From: Coenobita brevimanus
Taxonomy: Eukaryota; Arthropoda; Malacostraca; Decapoda; Coenobitidae
Reading direction: 5' to 3'
DNA length: 64,000 nt
Assembly: GCA_032717465.1 (NCBI GenBank)
Contig: CM064632.1
Coordinates: 29,850,023-29,914,022, forward strand
This document shows positions 24,369 to 35,403 of the stretch, piece by piece (within the stretch, counting starts at the first letter, position 1; every line of letters starts with the position of its first letter). The notes below the pieces were generated by a model. It made no database searches. It saw nothing but the letters and a program-made list of their open reading frames with translations, and was not told where the DNA came from. Made by a program: the position numbers and the translations under genes.

Positions 24369-24482
24369 TTAAACGATTTTGGTTCAGAAGAAACTTTTAG
24401 AACTTGAGAGGTTTAATAGAGATGTAGTTAATCCTCTTATCCCTAGAAGTCCACCTTAAGCAGAATAAACTCGTCTGAAGGT
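24369..24482. mobile_element. MITE-3 copy
   Basis: Left arm AACGATTTTGGTTCAGAAGAAACTTTTAGAAC; right arm CCACCTTAAGCAGAATAAACTCGTC. The arms are imperfectly inverted. It belongs to the same family as 25296-25420 and 25950-26070. Confidence 0.6.
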
Positions 24483-24642
24483 AGCAGGAACAAACCCAAA
24501 CAAGATTTGATCATCTGGAAAAACTTACCTGGACACCTGGCGATTGAGTTGTTGATTTTCATACCTGCAGTGGGTGTGAGTAAATGTCTACCCGCCTGAA
24601 GGTTCATAGGGCATGACGGGAAGGCATAGAGGTTTAAAGGAG

Positions 24643-25258
24643 TGGACAAGGGGTTTAAAAGGGAGAGAATAGGTGTTTATAGGGGAGAGCTTTGGGGTTT
24701 AAAGGGAAGGCATTGGGGTTTAAAGGGAAGGCATATAAGGGTTTAAAGGAGGGGCATGAAGGGAAGACATAGGGGTTTAAAGAGAGGGAATGAAGGGAAT
24801 ACCTAGGGGGTTTATGAGAGGGCATGAGGGGAAGGCACAGGGGTTTCAAGAGAGGGCATGGAAGGGAAGGCGTAGGTTTTTAAACGAGAGGGCTTGAAGG
24901 GAAGGCAGTGGGGTTTAGATGGAGGGCATGAAGGGAAGGCACAGGGGTTTAAAGGAGGAGGAATGAAGGGAATACGTAGGGGTTTAAAGGAGAGGGCATG
25001 AAGGGAAGGCATAGGGCTTTAAAGGGGAGAGCATAAAGTGAAGGCATAGGGGTTTAAATGAAGGGGCATGAAGGGAAGGCATAGGGGTTTAAAGAGAGGG
25101 CATGAAGGAAGGGTATAGGGGTTTAAAGAGAGAGCATGAAGGGAAGGCATAGGGGTTTAAAGGAGAGGGCATGAAGGGAAGGCATAGGGGTTTAAAGGGG
25201 ATGCATGAAGGAAGGCATAGGGGTTTAAAGGGGATGCATGAAGGGAAGGCGTATGCAG
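24643..25258 (+). repeat. ~35-bp minisatellite (GGGGTTTAAAGG...)
   Basis: About 17 units of 31-40 bp, consensus GGGGTTTAAAGGAGAGGGCA plus TGAAGGGAAGGCATA. Open Pro/Cys/Phe-rich frames (LNPYAFPSCPS-type) on the minus strand are repeat translation. The single GAAGGGTTTAAAGGAGAGAGGATG near 28575 is a related dispersed unit. The mirror is 50642-51262. Confidence 0.92.
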
Positions 25259-25295
25259 AAGGGGGCTGTGGCATAATTTGTATATAAAATACTAT

Positions 25296-25420
25296 TTCCA
25301 GACGATTTCATTCAGTTTAAGAAGACTTTTGGAACTGGAGGGGGTTATGGTATAGTCTCCATTAACACCATCCCAACGAGACGTTTCCCGTACGTTGAGT
25401 GAAATCGTCTTGTACCTGGA
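25296..25420. mobile_element. MITE-3 copy
   Basis: About 125 bp. Left CCAGACGATTTCATTCAGTT; right TTGAGTGAAATCGTCTTGTACC. Interior ACTTTTGGAACTGGAGGGGG and ATTAACACCATCCCAACGAGACG. Good terminal inverted repeats of about 25 bp; no coding capacity. Confidence 0.72.
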
Positions 25421-25799
25421 AATGCAGGTCATTTTATTTCACTTTTATATCTTCAGTTATTTTTATTCTGCTGACAGGAGGACTTAAAGGAGATCATGAA
25501 GGCAAGAAGGGTGAATTGACATTTTTTTCTTGTTCTCTCCGGGCGACTTTATTTTCGAGTAACAACAAAATGCATCATCGTACTGAGAAGATGTTATATT
25601 TTACATCATTCTTGCTAACGCCAGACGATTCTATACCACCCTGTGAAGGGGTTTAAAAAGAAGGAACTTGGAGGGAACATAGTAGGTGAGACCCTGATTT
25701 TTTTTTCTTGATTACATTTGCTATCTCCAGATGAGTTTACACAGACTCCTGATGGTTTAAAGCAGAGGAAAGTAAAAGAAAACGTGGGGAGAAGAGACC

Positions 25800-25800
<1 letters not shown>

Positions 25801-25867
<67 letters not shown>
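25801..25867. repeat. (TG)n microsatellite
   Basis: About 33 TG units; mirror CA repeat at 50031-50094. Confidence 0.95.
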
Positions 25868-25869
<2 letters not shown>

Positions 25870-25949
25870 TGATCTCTGACGGTTTCATCCAGCGCCTGAA
25901 GGGCTAAACCATTTCACTCCAACGACGTATCTTCTTGTTGATCTTATTA

Positions 25950-26070
25950 CCATCAGACGATTTTATTCAGTGGTTCAGCCATTCTAGCCCTGAACAAGTT
26001 TATTTCGGCTGTATTTACCCCTCCCCACAATTCCAAAACCTTCCTTAAGGTAAATAAAACCGTCTGAGAA
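25950..26070. mobile_element. MITE-3 copy
   Basis: Left CATCAGACGATTTTATTCAG; right TTAAGGTAAATAAAACCGTCTGAG. Interior TACCCCTCCCCACAATTCC. Mirror 49828-49948. Confidence 0.68.
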
Positions 26071-26267
26071 TGCCAAGAATAATATGAAAAAGCTGACGTA
26101 CGGTACTTGGGCAAAAGGCATCAAGGGAGAGGATGTGGATGGAAAAGGCGAACAGAATGGACAGTGGGGTGGGATACTCAGACAAATCTGCGATCCTCTC
26201 CCTGTCGTAATTTAGCTTCGTTTTCGCAGGAAGTCAAAGAAAGGAGAGTGCAGAATGCTTCCAAGAC

Positions 26268-26515
26268 CCCTGTTCTCGTTGGTTATGGAAGCTCCTTAGG
26301 ACCTTTTCCTTAGCGATTTATTTTACTTATTACACCTTGCCGTCCTCATCTGTGTTGCTTAAATTATTCCAGTATCACCATACTCTGCATAAATACCGTA
26401 CAAAATGACAGTACCTAGCCGTATCCAAAACTAAATTGGTAAGGAGGAAGTAAAATAAATCGGTAAGGAAGAGGTGTTAGGGAGCTTCTTTAACCCCCGA
26501 GAATACGAGCCCAGG
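26268..26515. mobile_element. MITE-2 copy (best example)
   Basis: About 248 bp. Left arm CTTAGCGATTTATTTTACTT and right arm AAGTAAAATAAATCGGTAAG are nearly perfect inverted repeats; they extend outward through GGAAGCTCCTTAGG / TTAGGGAGCTTC to TTCTCG / CGAGAATACG. The centre is unrelated AT-rich sequence with GTATCACCATACTCTGCATAAATACCGTAC. It is a foldback-type non-autonomous element. Mirror 49385-49632. Confidence 0.78.
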
Positions 26516-26919
26516 TCATGAATTAATCTTACGAAAAGCAAATCTTAGTTACAGGAGGAAAAATTGCCGTAGGTTGTAATTGCTTCTGCAGGAAGGACAC
26601 GGAAAGAAATAGCCAGTCTTGCCATGTCTCCAGTTCTACCTGAAAAAAAGAAATCAAAGTTACGTCAGAAAACAGATTCTAAATAATTATGTTCACGTAT
26701 CCCACCTCTGATGTCTACAGGCCCCGATAAGAATTAATACTGTATGTAAAATGCTGGGTGACATTTACATTACTGTGTTTTAACTAGCTAAAGACGATTC
26801 CACTCAACTCAGGAAAGACGGTTGAATTGAATGGGTTAGATATACCATTTACCAACATCTCCAGTGGAAAGATTCTGCATTAAATTGAAGAAAATGGCAT
26901 GGGATTTTATTTTTACTCT
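26516..26919. other. non-coding block, no gene seen
   Basis: Mixed sequence with a diverged MITE-3-like part near 26780-26880 (AAAGACGATTCCACTCAACTCAGGAAAGACGG). Mirror about 48977-49384. Confidence 0.45.
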
Positions 26920-27075
26920 AACTTGGCCATCGTGAATGCTGAGTTTTGGCGATAGGATCACGCTAGAGTATGATACTAGTCACCAACACGTGTTATGGAA
27001 GGGATGTCGAGCCAAAGTATTATCTTTTTTCTGCCACAAAGCTTCGTGAAATGGACAAAAATCTGGGTCAAGTTC
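26920..27075. mobile_element. MITE-1 copy (opposite orientation)
   Basis: About 156 bp, AACTTGGCCATCG...AATCTGGGTCAAGTT. The interior GATACTAGTCACC...GTTATGGAAGGGATG is the reverse orientation of the 18533 and 34954 copies. The left end is flanked by TA and the right end by TC. Mirror 48820-48976. Confidence 0.68.
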
Positions 27076-27839
27076 ATGTCAAAGGATAATAATAGCTAGA
27101 GGCCATCATTACATAATTGTTGGTATTTCCGGATATCAAAGTACGGGTAGGAACACTTTTTTTTTTTTTTTTTATGTTTAACGTTATATAAAGATGTTAA
27201 TACAGAGGTTTTTCCTAAATACTGATGATAAAATCGTCTGTTGGTAGCTTCACTAAATGGGAAAAATAGCAGTTGTAATGTTGCTGTCTAAAGAGGCGGA
27301 CATATAGTGTGGGAAAGACCGTGATGTATTTTTCCCTCTCAGGAGATTGGGCAGAGTGTGTTTTTTTTCTAGGATGAGGAGGAAAAGGATGAGGAAATAA
27401 CCCTAATAGAAAGCATTGCCTAGTAACCGGGAGCGTCCTGGAGCGAGTTTATGATTGACTATTGTATTGCTGTGGAAACATGTGAGGGCTAACTATGGTA
27501 TTGTTTATGCTCACAGTGATACTCCATGTTTCATTCAAGCATCTGCTATGGATTAGGCTGCCCATGTGTAGTGTACTTGTTTTTATTTTTCTTGGTCTTT
27601 TCAGGCTGTATTATTCTGATGATTGAGAATGTTCAAGAAAGTTAAGGGAGAGAGCTTGAAGGGAAGACGTGGGCAGAAGAGTCCATGATATCTCAATGGT
27701 GGGAGTAGAGTTAATGTATAAAAAGCTGGGTGGCGTGTACTTTACTGTATTTCCGACCTTAATACAATTTTGTGCATTAGGGAGATTAATCTGCTTCCAA
27801 GAGATTGGGTGTGCTAAGCCGACTTCGTACCTTCTTTAC
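27076..27839. other. non-coding block, no gene seen
   Basis: T run at 27157-27172, then mixed sequence. 27660-27740 is repeated in modified form at 28590-28670 (GGGAAGACGTGGGCAGAAGAG... / GGGAAGGTGTGAGCAGAGATG..., both ending with TGTATAAAAAGCTGGGTG-like text). This suggests a dispersed unit around the LINE fragment. Confidence 0.5.
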
Positions 27840-28300
27840 CCCTGCACAGTTGTTGACTCTATACGCGGGTTTTATTCGCCCCTGTTTAGAGTAAAGCTCT
27901 CATGTGTGGGGAGGCCCCCCACATACAGCTCTTCTCAATAGGGTGGAGTCAAAGGCTTTTCGTCTCATTAATTCTCCTCCTTTTACTGACTCCCTTCAAC
28001 CTCTGTCTCTTCGCCGCACTGTTGCATCTTTATCTCTTTTCTATCGTTACTTCAATGGTCACTGCTCCTCTGAACTGTCTGCTTGCATTCCTCCACCTCT
28101 ACGACGGGTGCGTAGCACTCGTCTAGCAACGAACTCTCATCCCTTTTCTGTCCAACTCTCTAATGCAAGAGTTAACCGTTACTCCCAGTCCTTCATTTAA
28201 AGGTCAACTCTGGAACTGTCTCCCTCTGTCTGTATTTCCTACTTCCTATGATCTCCAGGCTTTCAAACGCAGTGTGTCCAGGCAACTCGAAATGATCGGA
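27840..28300 (+). pseudogene. LINE reverse transcriptase C-terminal fragment (jockey/CR1 superfamily)
   Basis: The frame at 27904-28200 reads VWGG-like GGPPHTALLNRVESKAFRLI, then SLRRTVASLSLFYRYF, NGHCSSEL, IPPPLRR, TRLATNSHPF and RVNRYSQSFI. This is the conserved tail of many arthropod non-LTR reverse transcriptases. After a one-base shift near 28195 it continues as LWNCLPLSVFP...YDLQAFKRSVSRQL to about 28290. Upstream pieces (27840-27900) continue in another frame. The catalytic RT and endonuclease are missing, so it is a 5'-truncated, frameshifted relic. The mirror (47600-48065, minus strand) has the same break, so the break predates the duplication or is allelic. Confidence 0.78.
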
Positions 28301-29618
28301 CCTTGTATTTGGCTTTCTTTTGTATTGTTTTTGTTTTTTCTTGGAAGGAACGGTTTGCGGGCTCCGGCCTTTGGTTCCTTCTTTCTTGCAAACAAAAAAA
28401 AAATCGACTTGGAAGGGCTGAATACATTCTCGTCAAACTCCTTTATTATTTTGGGTTCTGGTAAGCTGAATGATGTAGTGTGGTAATGGCATTAATACCT
28501 TCCAAAATTCATCATAATCATCGAATATATAGATGTCATTTCTTCTATTACTATACGATTTTACTCTGCCGCCTGAAGGGTTTAAAGGAGAGAGGATGAG
28601 GGGAAGGTGTGAGCAGAGATGGTGGTGATGTCTCTGGGGTCGAGCAGAATTATTGTGTAAAAGGTTAGGTGCCTCCTCTTTTTAATGATTACCCAGGGAC
28701 GCCATTCAGCTGTTGCCGCTCTCCCCTTCTCACTTACCTCGATTATCCCTTTAGCAATTTCTTCTTTTTACTCTTGGGCGTCACTCGTGTGCAAGGCTTT
28801 TCCATTAGTCTGCTGGTAGTTGTTTCCTACTTTCTGGCTTCTCTCTGCTTTGTGTTTCATCCTCTGTCTCTTCTCTTTGTCATGTAGCTTCTTTTCTTTG
28901 CATCCTGCAAGCTCGTCTGCTTATTCTACTTATTACTTTTCTGGCATCTCTTCTTTGTTTTCTCTGTCCTTTTCTCATTTTCCTGATTTCTTGACTCCTG
29001 CCTTGCTATCCATCTACCGCTTCTTCCCCTTTTTGCCGGCTGGATTGTGGTTTTTCTCCTGTGGTTTCTGTTGTCTGTTATTTGGATGTTTGTGTTTTCT
29101 GTCTTATACAAGAATCTGCTGTCTGTTTTCTCCTGTATTTTCACTATTTTGGCTCCTCTGCTTCTGCCTTGCCCTTCCTCCTCTGCTTCTGCTTTTTGCC
29201 TGCTGGAGTCTTAATTCTCCACTGGTTTCTGTCGTCTGTTTTCATGCTGTTCTCCTGCGTTTTGCCTCTGCATTCTCACTTAATTTGTACCTCGATCTAC
29301 TTTATTCACTGTCTTCTGTTCGGGGGCTACTTATGTCAGCCTGATGTTTTTAGTTGTCTGCTTTCTGTCTTCTGTACCTTGTTCATTCCTTTCAGTACTT
29401 TATTATTTCTGCTTTATGACTTCTCTTCTGATGCCCTTTTATATTCTGTCTTGTGTTTTACTTTTCTTTTTCTTTGCCTCGTTTTGTCCCTTCTGGTTTT
29501 CATGCTCTTGGATATCACATGCTTGCCAGCTTGATTCTTTCCTATTTCTTCTCGCTTCTTTGTTCTCTACTTTTTTCTCTAGTTCACTCACCTCCTGTTC
29601 TTCCATATACCCATTGCT
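28301..29618. other. pyrimidine-rich non-coding block
   Basis: Contains repeated CTTCTG/TTTTCTG words from 28700 to 29600. The overlapping Leu/Phe/Cys/Ser-rich frames are intact in both arms, but they look like composition-driven frames without domains. Mirror about 46274-47599. Confidence 0.55.
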
Positions 29619-30374
<756 letters not shown>

Positions 30375-30642
30375 CCTCCCTCCTTAAAAGAAAAAAAATG
30401 TATTAACTTTTTTTTTTTTTTTTTTTTTACCAAAAGCCATAGATCCTATTATTTCACGGCACATATTCTTATATGCTTGTTATATATTTCATCACCAGGA
30501 AACTAAGCACACACATTATCTTAGAAGAGGTACTGGGCAACATTAGGTGGTCAACTGAAGAGGAAATCTTTACATAGATAACAGTAATATTGATACCTAT
30601 ATATTTTAGTTATTTACAATCTGTTTTCAATCATTATCTGAC

Positions 30643-32921
30643 CTATCCTCTGGACAAAACATCAGCCAGGATATTTTCTTTTCCTTTTATGTGGTTAATA
30701 TCCAAATTGTACTTTTGCATTTCTAAACTTCATCTTAAAATCCTTTGGTTCTTCCCACTCATCTTTGCTATGAAAGTTAAAGGATTATGGTCAGTATAGA
30801 TCTTCACAGGTTCTCGAGCAGGATATAAGTAGACTTCAAAGTGTCTCAGGGCTAGCATCAGAGCTAATGCCTCTTTCTCTATTGTAGAATAATTTTTTCT
30901 GGTGCTTATTGAATTTCTTAGAGAAATAACACACTGGGTGATCAATACCCCTGCTGTCTGTCTGACATAACACTGCTCCTGCACCAGCATCACTGGCATC
31001 AACATCAAGTATAAATCCCTTATCAAAATCAGGAGAGCTAAGAATGGGTGAGGATACCAGCATAGCTTTGATTGTCTTGAATGACTTTTCACAAGATTCT
31101 GACCAAATGAACTTTACATTTTTCCTTAATAAATCAGTTAATGGAGCAACTACATCTGAAAAATTCTTAACAAATCTTCTGTAATAACCAGCCATGCCAA
31201 GAAACCTCATCACCTCTCTCTTCGACTTTGGTACTGGAAACTTGTCAATGGCATCAATCTTGCAATTTAGAGGAATTACTTGACCTTGACCCACCATATA
31301 TCCCAGGTAGGTGACCCGCGCATGGGCAAAGTCACTCTTTGCAAGGTTTACCGTTAGGTTTGCTTCCTTGAGCCTCTCAAACAGCGCCTGCAGCCTCACC
31401 AGGTGATCATCCCAGGTCTCGCTGTAGATTATTATATCATCCAGATATGCTCTACATCCATCTAACCCCGACGTTAGACCATTAATTAGACGCTGGAAGG
31501 TGGCAGGCGCGGTTTTCAAACCAAAAGGCATTACACAATACTGAAAGAGTCCATCTGGAGTCACAAACGCAGATATTTCTCTTGCCCTTTCTGTCAGGGG
31601 AATCTGCCAATAGCCCTTCAGCAGGTCCACCTTAGTTACATACCTTGCCTTGCCAACTTGGTCAATACAGTCATCAATACGTGGTATGGGATATGAATCA
31701 TCTCTAGTCAAAGTATTCATTCTCCTGAAATCCGTGCAGAACCTAATCCCACCATCAGACTTAAGTACCAGTATACATGGTGAACTCCAACCACTTACAC
31801 TTTGCTCTATAATCCCGTTTTCTAACATGTACTGGACTTCATCCCTTAACTGATTATGCTTAGTAGGATTAATTCTGTACTGATGCTGCTTCACAGGACT
31901 ATTTTTGCCAACATCAATATCATAAATTAAATTTGTGTGACCTCGAACATCAGAAAACAGGCAAGCAAAGTCTGATATTAATGTAGCCAGCTGCTGCTGT
32001 TTAGTTAAATCCAAGTGTCCAAGTTTTTCTTGTAGATTATTTAGTATGTCTGAATTAACTAACTTGGAGTGAGTGTAACATTAGCTAAGAGGATCATCTT
32101 TCTCATCTCCATCATCAGTCACATCCCTTTTTACATCATGAAGCATGATTACATCTTTACAGTTTTCAACAGGCTCTTCACCTCTACGTTCTATATATTT
32201 CTTTATCTGGTTGATATGACAGAGCCTTGACTCTTTACGTTTATCCGGAGTTTTAACAATGTAATTGAGATCACTTAGCTTTTTCTCAATCACATAGGGT
32301 CCGAAATAGCGTGCCTTTTCAGGTGACTGCCCAGGGACGGGCAGGAAGACGAGTACCTTATCACCAGGTGAAAATGTTCGTGACTGAGCATCTTTGTCGT
32401 ACCACGTTTTCATCCGTCTCTGGGAGTCACAGAGGGTTCGCTCTTGCCAGCTCACACATCCTGTCGAGTTTCATGCGTGAAAGTCCATTACATGTTTTAA
32501 CACATTAGTTTCAGAATCATCACTTAACCATTTCTCTTTTAACATCTTAAGTGGACCTCTCACTTCGTGCCCAAACACCAGCTCAAAACGGGCTAAAACC
32601 CCAGTGTATCCTGCACCGATTCCCTGACTGCAAACAACAATAATGGAATCATTTCATCCCACTGATCATCCTTCTCATGGCAACAAATTCGCACCATATT
32701 CTTTAGCGTTTGGTGGAACCTTTCCAACGCACCCTTATGGAGCAATTCTTCATCCACCATATAGCTCTGATCAATTCATTCCTAATTTGAAATTTATACC
32801 AACTTTTCCTTACACTAAAATCCAACTTTTCAAAAGCAATTTTAAGTAAGTCTGCCTTCTTCAAATCAATTAAAATCTCCAACTGTAGGTGACTGAGGAA
32901 TTGCTCAGCATCAAAAATCAT
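30643..32921 (-). pseudogene. element B polyprotein remnant, left-arm copy
   Basis: Minus strand. It starts at an ATG (32919-32921) with Gag N-terminal MIFDAEQFLSHLQ, which is in frame here but not in the right-arm copy. Indels near 32838 and 32765 then disturb the frame. The integrase C-terminal half is in fragments (32081-32455 is open: MKTWYDKDAQS, FGPYVIEKKLSDLNY). The reverse transcriptase frame 30836-32014 is open across the whole RT core, including WSSPCILV, FCTDFRRMN, VTKVDLLKGYW and AYLDDIIIYS, and into RNase H (VDASDAGAGAV). The frame breaks at an A run (mirror of 45017-45022), after which STIEKEALALM and IYTDHNPLTF follow in another frame. A TGA replaces a Trp codon after RILR. The relic ends at a stop at 30643-30645. 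Confidence 0.88.
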
Positions 32922-33040
32922 TTTGAAGAGTTACTAATACCTTTCTTTAAAATATTAATACACATTAGATCAACACACAATTAAAACAGTGCAATAAAGT
33001 AGCAAAAGGAGCAAAAGGATCCCGGACAGGCCCCCAATTT

Positions 33041-33680
33041 TGTCACGTAGCTTTAGTTCTGAGCAGACACCGGCTGATCCCGGAACAAGGTGCGTAACAG
33101 AACCCACAAAACAAATCTAGTATCAAATCTCATTGGTTAGGGAATCCTTGTGTTCCTTTTCCTTCAGAGCTACATTAAAAATCCTCATTCCCTAAAACCT
33201 GTATTTACTTTCACCAACACTATTTACCACAATAAAGCATGAATCACACTACATACTGAATAATAAACATAACATAGAAATATACAAAGTTCTGCTATAT
33301 GGGTCAAAGCAGATAATATCACTCACAAATACAGATAAATATATATATTGATGTAAAACCACAACCCGGTCTCCCGCCGACCACCGACAAGCCCTCGTCA
33401 CCCTCTACCTTCACAGTCCAAGGTAGTTCTTCACATTCCCTCTTCACCAACTCCCACTACAAATCTGTTTAGAATTCGAATGAGTCCGAATCCTCAAGCT
33501 CCTGGATCCACAACCCTTGTCAACATAGCAAGTGTGCTGCAGCATTTGGTCCAGTCGTTCGGTCTTTGTCCCAAACAGCATTCCGAGATCGCTAGTGAAG
33601 GTGGTGACATTACATGTAAAGATCAGGCACTTGTAGGTGGTCGGGTGAGCCGTGCCCGTGTCATTGCCACCCACGTAACA
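33041..33680 (-). repeat. 5' LTR of element B, left-arm copy
   Basis: 640 bp, about 13 bp longer than its three sister LTRs because of scattered 1-2-bp insertions (for example near 33080, 33129, 33167 and 33306). Just before it on the plus strand, 33019-33036 is the complement of the primer-binding sequence. Confidence 0.92.
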
Positions 33681-34258
33681 GTGATTACTCCATCACGGGT
33701 AATATATAGCAGGCATATTGTAAACTGGGGTTTAACAGAGAAGTGTACAAGAAGAGGAGGATGTCGTATTACCTATTATATGCCTCGCCTAGAACTGCAT
33801 TCCGGCTGCCTTCTCACTTCAAGTATGACCCAAGTGTCCCCTCTGTAAATCCACGAAGAGAGAAGGGGTGATGGAGGAGGGAGGGAAGAAAGATTGGCAG
33901 TACGTGAGGAAGGCAAGGGAGGAAAGGGGAGGGGGAGTGTAAAAGCAGTATCAGACAAGTTTGTAAGTGGAGAAGAGGATGAAGGTAAGAGAGTAGGTCT
34001 CTGGTACTTTAAACAAAATGAGGTGGGTAGGTAATAAGGTAAACAGTAAGGGTAGGTAGGTAGCAGGTTGGCAGATAGTAGGATAAGTACTGTAGTTAGG
34101 GTAAGTAAGTAGACATGGGGGGAACTGGGGATCGGTGTAAGTACTGAAGGTAAGTAAGTGGGTAGGTAGATAGGCGGGTGGATAGTAAGGTAGGTACTGT
34201 AGGTAGGGGAAGTAGGCAAGTGGTGAATATATATAGAAGTAGGTACTGAATGTGGATA
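33681..34258. other. non-coding block with degenerate (GGTA)n
   Basis: Purine-rich to 34000, then GGTAGGTA/GTAAGTAG-type repeats to about 34250. The Thr/Pro/Tyr-rich minus-strand frames are repeat translation. Mirror about 41702-42269. Confidence 0.6.
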
Positions 34259-34259
34259 T

Positions 34260-34325
<66 letters not shown>

Positions 34326-34953
34326 TGAAAGAAATGGAGCAGAAAAGATAACAGACTTGAAGGAAAGAATTGGGTGCTTAACTACAGTTCATTTTTCTTC
34401 TGACGGAACTGGGCAATCTCCCACAATTTTACCAGTCGTCGTTGCATGAAATCCGATGAGCCATGGTTAAAGAGGTAGGAATGAGTCTCCTTAGTTACTA
34501 ATGAATCGACCCCTTCAGTTCAGTCTGACTACACTTAGCATTCAACTCAGCTGCAGGGGACTGAGGGGATTATTTTCAAGTTAAAACAAACGTAATAGAG
34601 TAAACTTGTATACTGATTGTTCTTTCTCTCCCCACAGGTAAATACTGGTTTTGCTCTTACCTGTGGCTGGGTGCCATTGTGGCATTGTACTGAACTCATT
34701 TTTTTTTTTTTCACGTGTCAGATTGTATAATAGTGTGTGGTTTGTAGAAGATGAAGAGGTAAACCATGGATAGTGTATTCTCTCGAGGTTGCAGACTTTG
34801 GAGAACTTTTCTCTTGGGTGTGTGTTTTTTAAGCTCGGTTTTGTTTTCTGTACTCTCTTGGTCCTTTTACTGCCGATGTAGGGTGGTATAAGCATTGTAA
34901 AAGTTAATATTCAAATGTTATATTTCACGAATAAATTATGGTTCTTTTCCATC
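34259..34953. other. (GA)n/(GACA)n tract and non-coding sequence
   Basis: GA with a GACA tail at 34259-34325. Then mixed sequence with a minus-strand frame (34581-34895) conserved in the other arm for part of its length (GSKRTKRVQKTKPSLKN) but carrying no recognisable domain. I make no call on that frame. Confidence 0.5.
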
Positions 34954-35138
34954 TTAACTTGGCCCAGGTTTTCGTCTTTTCGTAGCGTATTTCACGGAGC
35001 TTAGTGGCGAGGAAAGACGCAACTCTTCACCCTTTCCATAGCACTCCTTTGTGACTAGCATCATGTTGCAAGTGTTAATCTATTACTAAAAGTCATCATT
35101 CCAAGCTGGAGAGATGGGCAGTTTCAACCCAAGTTAGA
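34954..35138. mobile_element. MITE-1 copy
   Basis: About 183 bp: TTAACTTGGCCCAGGTTTTC at the left, CAACCCAAGTTAG at the right. The interior contains CATAGCAC, GTGACTAGCATCATGTTGC and GTTAATCTATTAC, the blocks amplified at 8790-9290. It is followed by a MITE-2 half-arm (35150-35200). Mirror 40847-41024. Confidence 0.72.
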
Positions 35139-35303
35139 ATAAAGGAGTATAGTAAGGAAGAAGTGCAAGGGACTTCCTTAGCTGACTAGAATACGATATA
35201 AAGCACCTGGTTGAAGGACAGGGTGGTGGTGTGTGCAGTAATGTAGTGTTGGATATCGTTGTCCTGTTTGCCATCTCTTTGCTCGTCCCTTTTTCATTTA
35301 CTC

Positions 35304-35403
35304 NNNNNNNNNNNNNNNNNNNNNNNNNNNNNNNNNNNNNNNNNNNNNNNNNNNNNNNNNNNNNNNNNNNNNNNNNNNNNNNNNNNNNNNNNNNNNNNNN
35401 NNN
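35304..35403. other. assembly gap (100 N)
   Basis: Exactly 100 N, the usual placeholder for a gap of unknown size. The left arm of the inverted repeat stops at its left edge; single-copy spacer starts at its right edge. Confidence 0.99.

Noticed and set aside
24643..25258. CRISPR-like array (regular ~35-bp repeats)
   Set aside because: Units are contiguous with no unique spacers, and the context is eukaryotic; it is a minisatellite.
28820..29534. 157- and 174-codon Leu/Phe/Cys-rich frames identical in both arms
   Set aside because: Identity between arms only reflects the recent inverted duplication. Sequence is C/T-rich with overlapping frames and no recognisable membrane-protein family.
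34581..34895. 104-codon minus-strand frame partly kept in the other arm
   Set aside because: Only part is shared because of indels, there is no domain, and the sharing is explained by the inverted repeat.
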